From CAYLMG01 sp964493425 (GTDB taxonomy: Bacteria; Planctomycetota; Phycisphaerae; Sedimentisphaerales; Anaerobacaceae), in contig CAZBMW010000003.1 of assembly GCA_964493425.1 (NCBI GenBank), forward strand, positions 1 to 64,000: 64,000 nt of DNA, given 5' to 3'. The translations under genes and the position numbers were made by a program. The first letter of the stretch is position 1. Every line of letters starts with the position of its first letter. This document shows, in pieces, positions 9,805-18,845 of the stretch. The notes under the pieces are model-generated. The model saw only the letters and a program-made list of their open reading frames with translations, did not search any database and was not told the DNA's origin.

Positions 9805-11499
9805 ATGCCTGAAAGCAATGCCGAAGACAGGCTGGATTTTGTAAGGCAGATAGTTGCTGATGATTTGAAGACGAATAAATGGGGCGGCAGAGTGGCTACC
9901 CGTTTTCCGCCGGAACCTAACGGCTATCTGCATATCGGCCATGCCAAAAGTATCTGCCTTAATTTTGGCATCGCCGCTGAATTTGGTGGTACGTGCAATC
10001 TGCGGTTTGATGACACCAATCCGGAAAAAGAAGAAGAAGAGTACGTCAACTCAATAATCGCTGATGTTCGCTGGCTCGGCTGGGACTGGCAGGACCGGCT
10101 GTATTTTGCTTCAGACTATTTTAAGCAGATGTATGATTATGCAATCGAGCTTATCAAAAAAGGCAAAGCCTATGTCTGCGAACAGATCGCCGACGAGGTC
10201 AGAGAATACAGAGGAACCTTAACCGAACCCGGAAAGGATAGCCCTTATCGCAATCGCAGCATCGAGGAAAATCTCGAGCTTTTTAAGAGAATGAAAAACG
10301 GTGAATTTCCTGACGGCAGCAAAACCCTGCGGGCCAAGATAGATATGTCGCATCCCAACCTGAATATGCGAGACCCCGTTATGTACCGAATCCTGCACGC
10401 AAGTCATCATCGCACAGGCGACGAATGGTGTATCTACCCGATGTACGACTGGGCGCACGGCTTGGAGGATTCTGTTGAAAAAATCACTCATTCGATCTGC
10501 ACGCTCGAATTTGAAAATCACAGGCCGCTTTACGACTGGTTCCTCGACGAGCTCGGGGCTTATCATCCGCAGCAGATTGAATTTGCAAGGCTGAATCTGA
10601 CCTATACCGTGATGAGCAAGCGCAGACTATTAAAACTTGTGCAGGATGGTTTTGTTGCCGGCTGGGACGACCCGAGAATGCCAACGATTTCCGGTATGCG
10701 AAGGCGGGGTTATTCGTCGGCTGCAATCAGAAATTTCTGTAAAGTAATAGGCGTAAACAAGTTCAACAGTACCGTCGGTATCGAGTTGCTCGAGCACTGC
10801 CTGCGTGAGGACCTGAACAAAACTAGCCCGCGGGTGATGGCTGTTTTGAATCCGTTGAAGGTTGTGATTGAAAATTATCCGGATGATTTGACGGAAGAAA
10901 TGGAGGCTGTAAATAATCCGGAAGATGCTGCTGCAGGGACACGCAAAGTACCGTTCTCGAAAGTTCTTTACATTGAACGTGACGATTTTATGGAAAGCCC
11001 ACCCAAAAAATTCTACCGCTTGACACCCGGTCGGGAGGTTAGACTGCGATACGCATACTTTATCAAGTGTACTGATGTTGTAAAAGATAATAATGGAAAT
11101 ATCACCGAACTTCACTGCACTTATGACCCACAGACCCGGGGCGGTGACGCACCGGACGGCCGAAAGGTAAAGGCAACACTGCACTGGGTATCGGCAAAGG
11201 ATGCATTGAAAGCTGAAGTTCGGCTTTATGATAATCTGTTTACAAAGGAAAACCCCGATGAGACGGAAGAAGGACAGGATTTTACAGCCAATATTAATCC
11301 TCGGTCTTTAAAGGTTTTGGAAGATTGTTTCATTGAGCCGAGCGTAAAGAATATAAAAGCCCTCGTGCGCCTGCAGTTCGAAAGGCTGGGCTACTTCTGT
11401 GTCGATAAGGACAGCACTGAAGATAAATTAGTTTTCAACCGCACCGTTACCCTTAAAGATACTTGGGCCAAAATCCGCAAATCGCAGGAAGGGGAATAA
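9805..11499 (+). CDS. glnS: Glutaminyl-tRNA synthetase
   Basis: 564-residue class I synthetase that charges tRNA-Gln directly. The HIGH motif is in PNGYLHIGHAKSICLNFG, the KMSKS-type loop is VMSKRRLLKLV, and the C-terminal anticodon-binding beta-barrels follow (VRLRYAYFIKC region). Length matches the bacterial/eukaryotic GlnRS family. The ATG follows TTAAAGGTTAAGAT, a moderate ribosome-binding site. It is transcribed away from the minus-strand gltX block and appears monocistronic. Confidence 0.96.
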   Translation: MPESNAEDRLDFVRQIVADDLKTNKWGGRVATRFPPEPNGYLHIGHAKSICLNFGIAAEFGGTCNLRFDDTNPEKEEEEYVNSIIADVRWLGWDWQDRLYFASDYFKQMYDYAIELIKKGKAYVCEQIADEVREYRGTLTEPGKDSPYRNRSIEENLELFKRMKNGEFPDGSKTLRAKIDMSHPNLNMRDPVMYRILHASHHRTGDEWCIYPMYDWAHGLEDSVEKITHSICTLEFENHRPLYDWFLDELGAYHPQQIEFARLNLTYTVMSKRRLLKLVQDGFVAGWDDPRMPTISGMRRRGYSSAAIRNFCKVIGVNKFNSTVGIELLEHCLREDLNKTSPRVMAVLNPLKVVIENYPDDLTEEMEAVNNPEDAAAGTRKVPFSKVLYIERDDFMESPPKKFYRLTPGREVRLRYAYFIKCTDVVKDNNGNITELHCTYDPQTRGGDAPDGRKVKATLHWVSAKDALKAEVRLYDNLFTKENPDETEEGQDFTANINPRSLKVLEDCFIEPSVKNIKALVRLQFERLGYFCVDKDSTEDKLVFNRTVTLKDTWAKIRKSQEGE

Positions 11500-11555
11500 A
11501 AGGTTCAAGTTTTATTGAAGTATTTCACAACACATTTTGTGCAGGTTGACTTTTT

Positions 11556-11915
11556 TCATTTGAAAAAAATCATTTTCAGCGATATCAGAAGAAGCGCAAC
11601 GCCGAAGACTTTCGTAAGGGCTGTGTCTGAAATGTTCGTTGCGAATTTTGCACCCAAAAGCGCGCCGAAGAAAAAGGCGATACAAATAAAGGCTGCGATT
11701 TTAATATCGACGTAACCCTGTTTGTAATAGGCCCACGCAGCGAGCAGGCCTATCGGCGGGACCATAAGTGCAAGTGTTGTGCCCTGGGCTGTGTGCTGTG
11801 ATAGGCCGAACAGAAGAACAAGTGAAGGGACAATAATTATACCACCGCCTATACCAAGAGCGCCGCTGAGAACGCCGGCGACAAGACCGAGAATTAAATA
11901 AGATAATATGCTCAT
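11556..11915 (-). CDS. Half-length TSUP (TauE/SafE) membrane protein
   Basis: 119-residue, very hydrophobic protein with about four membrane segments. The glycine-rich GALGIGGGIIIVPSLVLLFG motif is typical of the TauE/SafE sulfite/organosulfonate exporter family. Usual members have two such repeats in about 240-270 residues; this one has a single repeat, so it would need to dimerise if functional. It lies 41 bases downstream of trpC on the same strand. The substrate is unknown. Confidence 0.75.
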   Translation of the reverse strand: MSILSYLILGLVAGVLSGALGIGGGIIIVPSLVLLFGLSQHTAQGTTLALMVPPIGLLAAWAYYKQGYVDIKIAAFICIAFFFGALLGAKFATNISDTALTKVFGVALLLISLKMIFFK

Positions 11916-11956
11916 AATTCCAGACCATCCTTTTATAATTGTTACTTTAAAACTTT

Positions 11957-12778
11957 TTAGCCGAAAAGTTCGGCGAATTTGTCTTTGATATTTTCATTTT
12001 CGCAAAGCGTCTGGCCGATAAGGACAGCCCTTACGCCGAGGCGGATAAGTTTCTCAATGTCGCCTTTCGTCTTTATTCCACTCTCAGCCACAAGTTCACT
12101 TGTATTATCGACCAAGGCTGCAAGCCTGCTCGTGGTGTTCAGGTCAACCGCTAACGTTGAAAGATTTCTGTTGTTGATACCGAGCACGCTGTAACCTTTT
12201 TTAGGAAATCCTATCAGGCTGCGCACTTTTAACAGCATATCAACATCGTGAACTTCGAGAAGGACAGTCAGTGTAAGCTCAGCTGCGAGTATCATCAAAT
12301 CGGATATCTCGCCGACCTTTAAGACATCTGCTATCAGCAGTATCGCGTCGGCCCCAGCTGCACGAGACTCATATACCTGCCACGGCTCGATGATAAAATC
12401 CTTTCGAAGAATCGGCAGCTTCACCGCCTCCTTTATCTGCTGCATATACTCAAGCCGGCCCTGAAAATACTTCTCGTCGGTAAGCACGCTTATTGCATCT
12501 GCTCCGCATCTTTCATAAGTTTTGGCTATATCGACCGCATCAAAATCTTCTCTTATCAAGCCTGCCGACGGCGAAGCCTTCTTAACTTCAGCTATAACAT
12601 TAAGACCCCGCCTGTTCGGTTTTGTTACCGCCGTGTAGAAGTTGCGGCATTTGGGTAGTTTCCCAATCTCAGTCTTGAGCTGCTCGATACTTTTTTGCTC
12701 TTTTCTTTGCGCTACTTCGGTGCGTTTGTCTTCGATAATTTTCTCTAATATACCTATCACTTTTGTACTATCCGTCAA
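11957..12778 (-). CDS. trpC: Indole-3-glycerol-phosphate synthase
   Basis: TIM-barrel enzyme of tryptophan biosynthesis that closes CdRP to indole-3-glycerol phosphate. Conserved blocks are VIAEVKKASPSAGLI (catalytic Lys on strand 1), ILRKDFIIEPWQVYESRAAG, LGINNRNLSTLAVDL and LVAESGIKTKGDI. The frame opens with TTG at 12778, 7 bases after the DUF1844 stop; a GTG at codon 7 is the alternative. Neither has a strong Shine-Dalgarno, so the start is uncertain by a few codons. No other trp gene is nearby. Confidence 0.93.
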   Translation of the reverse strand: MTDSTKVIGILEKIIEDKRTEVAQRKEQKSIEQLKTEIGKLPKCRNFYTAVTKPNRRGLNVIAEVKKASPSAGLIREDFDAVDIAKTYERCGADAISVLTDEKYFQGRLEYMQQIKEAVKLPILRKDFIIEPWQVYESRAAGADAILLIADVLKVGEISDLMILAAELTLTVLLEVHDVDMLLKVRSLIGFPKKGYSVLGINNRNLSTLAVDLNTTSRLAALVDNTSELVAESGIKTKGDIEKLIRLGVRAVLIGQTLCENENIKDKFAELFG

Positions 12779-12785
12779 TCAATAA

Positions 12786-13193
12786 TCAGCTCTTTTTGGA
12801 ATCCGAAACCTTTACGTAAGCCATCCGTATCTCGTTGAGTGTGGTCTCGAGAACCTTACTTTCCTCCTCGCTCAGATTGCCTTTCGTTTTTTCCTGCAGC
12901 GTTTCGAGCATATCGATATTATATCTTGCAAGTTCCAGGTCCGGCTCTTTTTCCTTTTGCCCTTCGAATCTTAGTGCTCCTAATGCGAACAGTGCTTGCG
13001 TAACAAGCATACTCACCAGTGCGGCAAAGTTTCCCTCGGGCAGTGGCTCGCGACGTGTTTTTTGTTCGGTTTGTTTTTCTTTCTCTGCTTTTTCCTGAGC
13101 TGCCAAAATCTCTTTTTCCTTCTGGGCCTGGCTCTTCCAGTCTTCATCAACGATTATCTTCTTCTCTTCTTTCTTTTTTTCCTGCTCAGCCAT
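12786..13193 (-). CDS. DUF1844 family protein
   Basis: 135-residue cytoplasmic protein. The first ~55 residues are Lys/Glu/Gln-rich and probably coiled. They are followed by the DUF1844 core: NFAALVSMLVTQALFALG, then LELARYNIDMLETLQEKT. The function of the family is unknown. AGGGAGA precedes the ATG. The gene sits 14 bases after smpB and 7 bases before trpC in one transcription unit. Confidence 0.85.
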   Translation of the reverse strand: MAEQEKKKEEKKIIVDEDWKSQAQKEKEILAAQEKAEKEKQTEQKTRREPLPEGNFAALVSMLVTQALFALGALRFEGQKEKEPDLELARYNIDMLETLQEKTKGNLSEEESKVLETTLNEIRMAYVKVSDSKKS

Positions 13194-13207
13194 TATGAAT
13201 CTCCCTT

Positions 13208-13705
13208 TTAGCCTTTTTGTTTTTTCCGGTACTTTTTTATGCTTCTGTCGATATCCTTTTTCTGCTCTCGTTCGCTGATTGACCTGCGTTTATCGTATTG
13301 TCTTTTACCTCTCGCTAGCGCCAGCTCAATCTTCGCCAGAGACTTTTCGTTAAAATATATACGCAGCGGCACCAGCGTAAAGCCGCGATGCTCGGTTTTT
13401 TCTCTTATCTTACGTATTTGTGCCTTATGTAAAAGAAGTTTTCTTTTTCGTTTTGGCTCGTGATTGAAAGCTCCTGCCTGCTCATACTGTGCTATTGTCG
13501 CTCCAACCAGCCAGCACTGGTTCTCCTCGATTCTTGCGTACGAGCCTTTGATATCCGCAGTACCTGCTCGCAGCGATTTCACCTCACTTCCTGCAAGCGA
13601 GAGCCCTGCTTCGAACCGCTCGGCGATGTAAAAATCCCTATATGCCTTTTTATTAACAATCTCGCCAAGCCGCTTGCTGCTTTCTTTATTCGATTTAGCT
13701 GACAT
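13208..13705 (-). CDS. smpB: SsrA-binding protein SmpB
   Basis: 165-residue partner of tmRNA in trans-translation rescue of stalled ribosomes. The OB-fold core is intact (YRDFYIAERFEAGLSLAGSE, GSYARIEENQCWLVG, FTLVPLRIYFN) and the basic C-terminal tail is present (KRRSISEREQKKDIDRSIKK). The longest frame adds 12 residues from a TTG at 13741 that do not resemble the family, so I chose the ATG at 13705. I did not find the tmRNA gene next to it. Confidence 0.95.
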   Translation of the reverse strand: MSAKSNKESSKRLGEIVNKKAYRDFYIAERFEAGLSLAGSEVKSLRAGTADIKGSYARIEENQCWLVGATIAQYEQAGAFNHEPKRKRKLLLHKAQIRKIREKTEHRGFTLVPLRIYFNEKSLAKIELALARGKRQYDKRRSISEREQKKDIDRSIKKYRKKQKG

Positions 13706-13741
13706 CCGGTCTATAATAAGCACAAAACTTGAGTTTTGCAA

Positions 13742-13892
13742 TAGAGCTGATATTTAGCGGAGCATCGCTTCTAGTTTTGAAATGTGATTTGGCAGCGCCG
13801 CTTTGCTTCGGAGGAGGCCTGTTAAAAAGCCTGACGGCGAATCACGTAAGTGGACGCTTAATCAAAAAATCTCGAACTAACTGCAGCCGTAT
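13742..13892. other. Structured intergenic region upstream of smpB
   Basis: 151 bases between DUF4870 and smpB. It holds GC-rich short inverted repeats, such as AGGC...GCCT around 13812-13830, unlike the AT-rich spacers nearby. I could not match it to tmRNA, SRP RNA, 6S RNA or a tRNA. It is probably the smpB promoter and leader. Confidence 0.3.
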
Positions 13893-14285
13893 TTACTTAA
13901 TAAGCCGAATGGCTATAGGGTATCGATAGGGCTGACCGTCGTTGGCCTTTATCGCACCCATAATACAGAAAATCAGGTTGCAAATCCACGCAGCTAATCC
14001 AATGAAAAATCCAATACAGAAAGGGGCCGTAATACCCGCAATTGCGTAGGCAATAAGAATTGTAATCTGAAAGTTCAGGGCTTCTTTGCCGTGCTCGTCG
14101 ATAAATTTGTCGTCCTCTCTTTTTATCAGCCAGACTATCAAAGGCCCGACAATCCAGGTGAGGATACCGAGCAGATGACACAGCATGCCGAACATCCGGG
14201 CATCTTTACTGACTTCTGCCGTACCCTCGCCGCCTGTGCTTTCCGCGGGTTCGGCTTTTTGGGGACTTTCATTTGGTTCCGCCAT
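13893..14285 (-). CDS. DUF4870 domain membrane protein
   Basis: 130 residues. An N-terminal ~30-residue Pro/Glu-rich cytoplasmic stretch is followed by the DUF4870 block: DARMFGMLCHLLGILTWIVG, then DDKFIDEHGKEALNFQ, then two hydrophobic helices. About three membrane segments in total. The biochemical role of the family is unknown. It lies 112 bases downstream of the ybjQ-like gene and could be a separate unit. Confidence 0.85.
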   Translation of the reverse strand: MAEPNESPQKAEPAESTGGEGTAEVSKDARMFGMLCHLLGILTWIVGPLIVWLIKREDDKFIDEHGKEALNFQITILIAYAIAGITAPFCIGFFIGLAAWICNLIFCIMGAIKANDGQPYRYPIAIRLIK

Positions 14286-14397
14286 AACTGACTCCTTCCA
14301 GTTAACCTAAATTTGGTATTAATCTTTCTGGCAGTATTTGTAACATACCTTAATCTTCAAGGCAAGAAAAATATCTCTCCCTCATAACTACCTGGCT

Positions 14398-14712
14398 TTA
14401 CTCAATCACTACAGCCGTCCCGTACACTAAAATCTCCGCTGCACTGCTCATAACCATTGACGTGGCGAACTTCATCCCCACGATTGCATTTGCACCAAGA
14501 GTTTGTGCCTCTTCTACCATACGGTCGATTGCCTGCTCCCGAGATTCAGCCATCATTTTCGTATAATCTGTAATTTCACCTCCGACTATGTTTCGAAAAG
14601 CCGCCATAATGTCCCTGCCTATATGTCTGGCTCGAATGGTATTGCCCCGCACAAGGCCGAGATGTTTTATAATCCTCTTGCCCTCTATTGTTTCTGTCGT
14701 TGATATAAGCAT
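14398..14712 (-). CDS. YbjQ/UPF0145 family protein
   Basis: 104-residue cytoplasmic protein with the family's ETIEGKRIIKHLGLVRGNTI opening, a central AQTLGANAIVGMKF and a C-terminal VYGTAVVIE. It forms a small pentamer-like alpha/beta fold in known relatives; function is unsettled. The longest frame begins 63 bases earlier inside the anti-sigma gene. I chose the ATG at 14712 because AGGAGA lies just upstream and because it falls 4 bases after the preceding stop. It is the third gene of the sigma-factor operon. Confidence 0.85.
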   Translation of the reverse strand: MLISTTETIEGKRIIKHLGLVRGNTIRARHIGRDIMAAFRNIVGGEITDYTKMMAESREQAIDRMVEEAQTLGANAIVGMKFATSMVMSSAAEILVYGTAVVIE

Positions 14713-14716
14713 ATAA

Positions 14717-15163
14717 TTATCTCCTGACATCTTTATATCTGTCTGTTTTCCAGAAGTACAGCCTCTCCCGAACAATTGATACGAACAAGACCGCCAGCCC
14801 GGCTATCAAGACCAGCAATCCTGCCTTTAATAATGTCCCTATTGTCGGGTCCTCAATAATTTGCTCTATTAACTTGAAGCCGGCATAAATCAAAAGAAGT
14901 ATCGCCGAGACTGAAAATAAAATCCAACCCACTGTCCGCTCAACTCGGTTATAGACATTGCCCCAGTACTGCTGCCAGATTTTGTCTTCCGGCTCTGCTA
15001 AAGTTACCTCGTCGGTAATCTGCTTTAGTTTCTTAAAGTCCTCAAGCTCAGATGAGCATTCCGAACAGCCCGAAAGATGCTTTTCGAATTCTTGTTTCTT
15101 TTCATCCTCGAGTTCACCGTCCAGATAAGCCATTAATAAATCCTTGAAATCCCGGCAGGCCAT
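14717..15163 (-). CDS. Zinc-finger anti-sigma factor with two membrane helices
   Basis: 148 residues. The N-terminal anti-sigma zinc finger has HLSGCSECSSEL (H-x3-C-x2-C). Two hydrophobic helices follow (WILFSVSAILLLIYAGF and AGLLVLIAGLAVLFVSIV), separated by a short loop. The family binds its cognate ECF sigma factor and releases it on a signal. The frame allows an ATG two codons earlier, but the ATG at 15163 has GGAGG at good spacing and overlaps the sigma stop as TAATG, a coupled start. Confidence 0.88.
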   Translation of the reverse strand: MACRDFKDLLMAYLDGELEDEKKQEFEKHLSGCSECSSELEDFKKLKQITDEVTLAEPEDKIWQQYWGNVYNRVERTVGWILFSVSAILLLIYAGFKLIEQIIEDPTIGTLLKAGLLVLIAGLAVLFVSIVRERLYFWKTDRYKDVRR

Positions 15164-15741
15164 TACCATCGACCTCCTTTCTCTTTATCTAAAATCTCTT
15201 TTAATTTTTTGCGGGCGTAATACAATCTGCTTGTCACTGTCCCCTTGTTGCAATATAACATTTCAGCCATCTGCTTATAAGAAAGATTGCGAAAATGACG
15301 CAGAACAATTACCTCCCGGTGTTTTTCATCGAGCCGGCCTATAGCCTTCCAAAGCCTGTCTTTAATCTCATTGCTTTGTAATATTGCAGCAGGCTCAAAA
15401 CCATCTCTGTCATTTGCAAACATCTTCTCTGCTGCAGAGGCCTCGAGTGATTGTGCTTGCCTGACTTTTTTTCTGCGTAAATGGCTGAAGCAAAGATTCT
15501 TCAGTATCTGATAGAACCACGGGAAGAACTTGCCCTGCTCTCTGAGCAGCTTTCGGTGACGATAGGCGCGATAAAAAGCCTCCTGGGACAGGTCCAATGC
15601 GTCTTCTTGATTTCCGACAAGACCCAGTGCAATAAAGTAAGCATCTTTCATATAGCGTTTGACAATCGCCTCAAAGGCCTTTTTAGAGCCGCTTTTAATC
15701 TCCCCCAATGATATCGTTTTATCATCTTCAGAACCGCTCAC
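15163..15741 (-). CDS. ECF-type RNA polymerase sigma factor
   Basis: 192 residues with sigma region 2 (DALDLSQEAFYRAYRHR, then FFPWFYQILKNLCFSHLRRK) and region 4 (LDEKHREVIVLRHFRNLSYK, then YCNKGTVTSRLYYARKKLKE). It directs polymerase to a small stress or envelope regulon. GGAG lies 7 bases before the GTG at 15741; a TTG one codon earlier is also possible. It is followed directly by its zinc-finger anti-sigma partner, so the pair is almost certainly functional together. Confidence 0.93.
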   Translation of the reverse strand: MSGSEDDKTISLGEIKSGSKKAFEAIVKRYMKDAYFIALGLVGNQEDALDLSQEAFYRAYRHRKLLREQGKFFPWFYQILKNLCFSHLRRKKVRQAQSLEASAAEKMFANDRDGFEPAAILQSNEIKDRLWKAIGRLDEKHREVIVLRHFRNLSYKQMAEMLYCNKGTVTSRLYYARKKLKEILDKEKGGRW

Positions 15742-15836
15742 CAATTATCTCCGGCAATCCGTACTATCCAACCTTAAAACTTTCTTCCGTCAGCTTAATA
15801 TACGCATCAAGGACCTTTTTCTTCAAAAAATTACTT

Positions 15837-16250
15837 TTAAATCAAGCCGAAATTCTTTCTTGCTGTTAATACTATCCAGCTTCGCCAGTCGCTTTTTCTT
15901 ATATATATCGGCTCAATCCGCTCGATATCGGTAAACCAGACTAAAATGCCGTATCTGCTGTTAATCCTGCTTTTCCAATATTCTTCTGTTCCACAAATTG
16001 ACTTGTTATATTGCTCCTTTATTTTTTTTATCAGGGCGGGCTGCAGGTTTTCAAACCTTTTTACCGCAGTGACTTTTGCCTTACCGCAGACAGGCCCGCT
16101 ACTCTCTTTCAGGAACAGTATGTCATCGACACCGAGCTGGTCAAAAAAATAGCGCCTTGTTTTTAAGAAACGAGACTCAATCGTTTTTTGTCCACTTAAA
16201 ATCAAGTCCAAATAGAATCTTTTCAAAATAACAAGGTGGCAATTTGTCAT
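15837..16250 (-). CDS. ASCH domain protein
   Basis: 137-residue protein with an ASCH (PUA-like) fold: LKRFYLDLILSGQKTIESRF, then LFLKESSGPVCGKAKVTAVK. These domains bind RNA or modified nucleosides, and some hydrolyse N4-acetylcytidine. The C-terminal half (YGILVWFTDIERIEPIYIRK) is also typical. It starts 19 bases after the HAD gene on the same strand. No strong Shine-Dalgarno precedes the ATG. Confidence 0.75.
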   Translation of the reverse strand: MTNCHLVILKRFYLDLILSGQKTIESRFLKTRRYFFDQLGVDDILFLKESSGPVCGKAKVTAVKRFENLQPALIKKIKEQYNKSICGTEEYWKSRINSRYGILVWFTDIERIEPIYIRKSDWRSWIVLTARKNFGLI

Positions 16251-16269
16251 AAGCTTATTTTGCCCGAAT

Positions 16270-16881
16270 CTAAACTGTATTGACTCCCAGCCTGTTCAAT
16301 TCTTTTATGAGCTGTTTTGTATTTTCAAACACTATCCCTTGTAAGCCTGCTGCTATTGCACCGGCTACAAATTCGCTCTTATCGTCTATGAATGCACATT
16401 CACCCGAAGCTAAGCCTAATCTACCGACAGTCAAATCGTAGAGTCTTTTATCCGGTTTTTTCATACCCTCAAGGCACGAAAAAACCGCTGTATCAAATAT
16501 CTGGTCGTATCCCTTTTGATAAAAATATCGAACAGACGGCTGCTCCGTATTCGACAGCACCGCTGTTGCGTAGCCGTTCTCCTGCAATTCATCTGCGAGT
16601 GCGAACATATCCTCTCTCGGCTGATATGCCTTCTCGAAAGCTATCGACCACAGCGATTTGACTTTTGGTATATCTTTTTTCAATTCACTGCATACTTTCG
16701 AAAAGAATTGCTCCTCGCTTATTCTGCCTGTCACAAATTCATCATCGAATTTGCGATGAGCTTTTATGTATTGCTGTACGGGCACATCCAGAGCCTCTGC
16801 GCAATATCGCATCAGCTCCGCCGCCGGGTCTTCTATCAGGACCCCGCCCCAGTCGAATATAACCGCCTGTATCGTTTCCAT
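16270..16881 (-). CDS. HAD-superfamily hydrolase
   Basis: 203 residues. Motif I is VIFDWGGVLIED: the first Asp is present but the usual second Asp (DxD) is Gly, as in YihX-like HAD proteins. Motif II is AVLSNT, motif III is MKKPDKRLYD, and motif IV is CAFIDDKSEFV. It is likely a small-molecule phosphatase with a four-helix cap; substrate unknown. I chose the ATG at 16881 over the one at 16902 because METIQAVIFD is the normal start. It is divergent from rmuC. Confidence 0.82.
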   Translation of the reverse strand: METIQAVIFDWGGVLIEDPAAELMRYCAEALDVPVQQYIKAHRKFDDEFVTGRISEEQFFSKVCSELKKDIPKVKSLWSIAFEKAYQPREDMFALADELQENGYATAVLSNTEQPSVRYFYQKGYDQIFDTAVFSCLEGMKKPDKRLYDLTVGRLGLASGECAFIDDKSEFVAGAIAAGLQGIVFENTKQLIKELNRLGVNTV

Positions 16882-16946
16882 AGCAAAAAAATAGCCTATC
16901 ATGTGTCTGTCTGCAACAATTATCTAAAACCTGTAGATTCGCACCT

Positions 16947-16975
16947 TTGACTATCCTCGCATTAAAATTTATAAT
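16947..16975 (+). promoter_or_regulatory. Sigma-70-type promoter of rmuC
   Basis: TTGACT (16947-16952), a 17-base spacer, TATAAT (16970-16975); 26 bases before the rmuC ATG at 17002. Confidence 0.65.
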
Positions 16976-17001
16976 CGAAGTACAAATTTAAGGGAATCGG
17001 T

Positions 17002-18027
17002 ATGCTTACACTTTTAATTGTCAGTATTGTCATATTAGTATTGCTCACAGGTTTTGTAATATGGCTGGGGATTTCTCTGTCGTCTTTCAGAAGAGAATCG
17101 ACTGCAAATTCAGCTAATATTAATCTTCTTGCACAGAATCTCGAAGGACTTCGTTCTGCCCAGAATCAGACCTCGGAAGCCCTGCAGAAATCACTGCAAC
17201 TGGGTCAGTCCACCATAAGCCAATCATTACAGTCGAGCCATCAGACGCTCGATAGGCTCAATACCCAGATAGGCGAGCTTCAGGGCACGAACAAACAGAT
17301 GCTGCAGGTCGGCACCGAGGTCAAACGGCTGCAGGATATCCTCAGCTCACCTAAGCTTAGAGGCCAGATGGGTGAGTGGTCGCTCGAGAATCTGCTCAGC
17401 CAGATCCTGCCGAAAGATGCCTACGAGCTTCAGTACACATTCAAAGACGGCAGGATGGTAGATGCGCTTGTAAAGATGGCTGACTATTCAGCTCCAATCG
17501 ATGCTAAATTCCCAATGCCGGCCTTCGAGGCAATCGCGAAAGCGCAAGGTGATGATGAGCGCTCAAAGGCGCGCAGGCAGTTCCAGAAGGATGTTACCAG
17601 CCACATCGACAAAATTGCCTCCGATTATATCAGGCCTGCCGAAGGCACAGTCGATTTTGCGCTGATGTACATCCCTGCTGAGAATATCTATTACGAAACC
17701 GTCGTCAAATACGAAGGCGATGCAAAAGACGTTCTGCAGTACAGCCTGGATAAAAAGGTCATCCCTGTCAGCCCGAATTTATTGTATGCATATCTGATGA
17801 CCGTCGTTATGGGCCTTCACGGCCTGCAGATTGAAAAGCAGGCTGCCGAGATAAGACAGAACTTAAAAAAACTTAACGCTTCGTTTGCTGATTTTATAGA
17901 AAATTACGATGTACTCGGCACACATCTGCGAAATGCATTCAACAAATACGATGAAACAAACAAAAAACTCGACCGCTTCGGAATTCAATTGGAACAGATA
18001 CAAAATCATCAGGATAATACCGAGTAA
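17002..18027 (+). CDS. rmuC: DNA recombination protein RmuC
   Basis: 341 residues. An N-terminal membrane helix (LIVSIVILVLLTGFVIWLG) is followed by a coiled coil of about 80 residues rich in Gln/Ser, and then the RmuC nuclease-like core: SPKLRGQMGEWSLENLL, YSAPIDAKFPMPAFEAI and FALMYIPAENIYYE. RmuC limits inversion at short repeats in E. coli. The SDR gene follows after 33 bases, so the two probably share the upstream promoter. Confidence 0.93.
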   Translation: MLTLLIVSIVILVLLTGFVIWLGISLSSFRRESTANSANINLLAQNLEGLRSAQNQTSEALQKSLQLGQSTISQSLQSSHQTLDRLNTQIGELQGTNKQMLQVGTEVKRLQDILSSPKLRGQMGEWSLENLLSQILPKDAYELQYTFKDGRMVDALVKMADYSAPIDAKFPMPAFEAIAKAQGDDERSKARRQFQKDVTSHIDKIASDYIRPAEGTVDFALMYIPAENIYYETVVKYEGDAKDVLQYSLDKKVIPVSPNLLYAYLMTVVMGLHGLQIEKQAAEIRQNLKKLNASFADFIENYDVLGTHLRNAFNKYDETNKKLDRFGIQLEQIQNHQDNTE

Positions 18028-18060
18028 GACTCAGGCTTATTAGAAAAGGGACGATTAACA

Positions 18061-18825
18061 ATGATTTACGAAGACCTTAAGGCAAAGAGAGTATTGGTGA
18101 CCGGCTCGTCGAGCGGTATCGGGGCGGCGACGGCGATTATGTTCGCAAAGCAGGGCAGCTTCGTCGGTGTGCATTTTTTCAGGACACAGCAGGGCGGTGA
18201 AGATACGCTGCAGCATGTAAAGCAATACAGTGACGGCGTGCTGATGAAAGCGGATATGCGAGACGAAGGGCAGGTCAACAGTATGGTTGAATTCTTCGCC
18301 GGCGAAGCCGGTGGTATCGATGTTCTTGTAAATAACGCCGGTACGCTAATCGCACGCTACGATTTTGAAAACGCACCCGTCGAATACCATGACGATATCT
18401 TCGCGACAAACTGCAGAAGCGTATTTTTGGCGACGAGGGCGGCTTTACCACATCTGAAAGAGAGCAAGGGCTGTATTGTTAATATCGGCTCACTCGGTGC
18501 TTTTACCGGCGGCGGGGGCGGCTCGGGTATTTACGCCGGCGCAAAGGCAGCCGTCCAGACCGAGACTATCGCTATGGCTAGCGAATTCGCAAAATACAAC
18601 ATAAGGGTCAATTGTGTTGTCCCCGGCCTTATCGAAACCCGATTCCATGAGCAGTTCAGCACGCCTGAAAGAAAAAAACAGGTTGCCGAAAAGACACCGC
18701 TCGGCAGAAACGGCACAGCCGAGGACGTCGCAAAAGCGATACTGTTTTTGGCCAGCAGCGATGCCGCCGCATTTATTACCGGAGCATACATCGCCGTCAA
18801 TGGCGGCCTGTATATGAGAACATAA
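18061..18825 (+). CDS. SDR-family oxidoreductase (FabG-like)
   Basis: 254-residue classical short-chain dehydrogenase. The NAD(P)-binding TGSSSGIGAATA is at residue ~15, then NNAG near residue 93, catalytic Ser in VNIGSLGAF, and the YAGAK (YxxxK) motif near residue 160. PGLIETRF and the C-terminal AYIAVNGGLY complete the family pattern. It could be a 3-oxoacyl reductase or a sugar/alcohol dehydrogenase. The linked gene is rmuC, which gives no substrate hint. AAGGGACG precedes the ATG. Confidence 0.9.
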   Translation: MIYEDLKAKRVLVTGSSSGIGAATAIMFAKQGSFVGVHFFRTQQGGEDTLQHVKQYSDGVLMKADMRDEGQVNSMVEFFAGEAGGIDVLVNNAGTLIARYDFENAPVEYHDDIFATNCRSVFLATRAALPHLKESKGCIVNIGSLGAFTGGGGGSGIYAGAKAAVQTETIAMASEFAKYNIRVNCVVPGLIETRFHEQFSTPERKKQVAEKTPLGRNGTAEDVAKAILFLASSDAAAFITGAYIAVNGGLYMRT

Positions 18826-18845
18826 GGCCTTTACAGGCATATAAC

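Noticed and set aside
13742..13892. Possible small RNA (tmRNA, SRP or 6S) upstream of smpB
   Set aside because: GC-rich hairpins are present but none of the conserved cores of these RNAs can be found on either strand.
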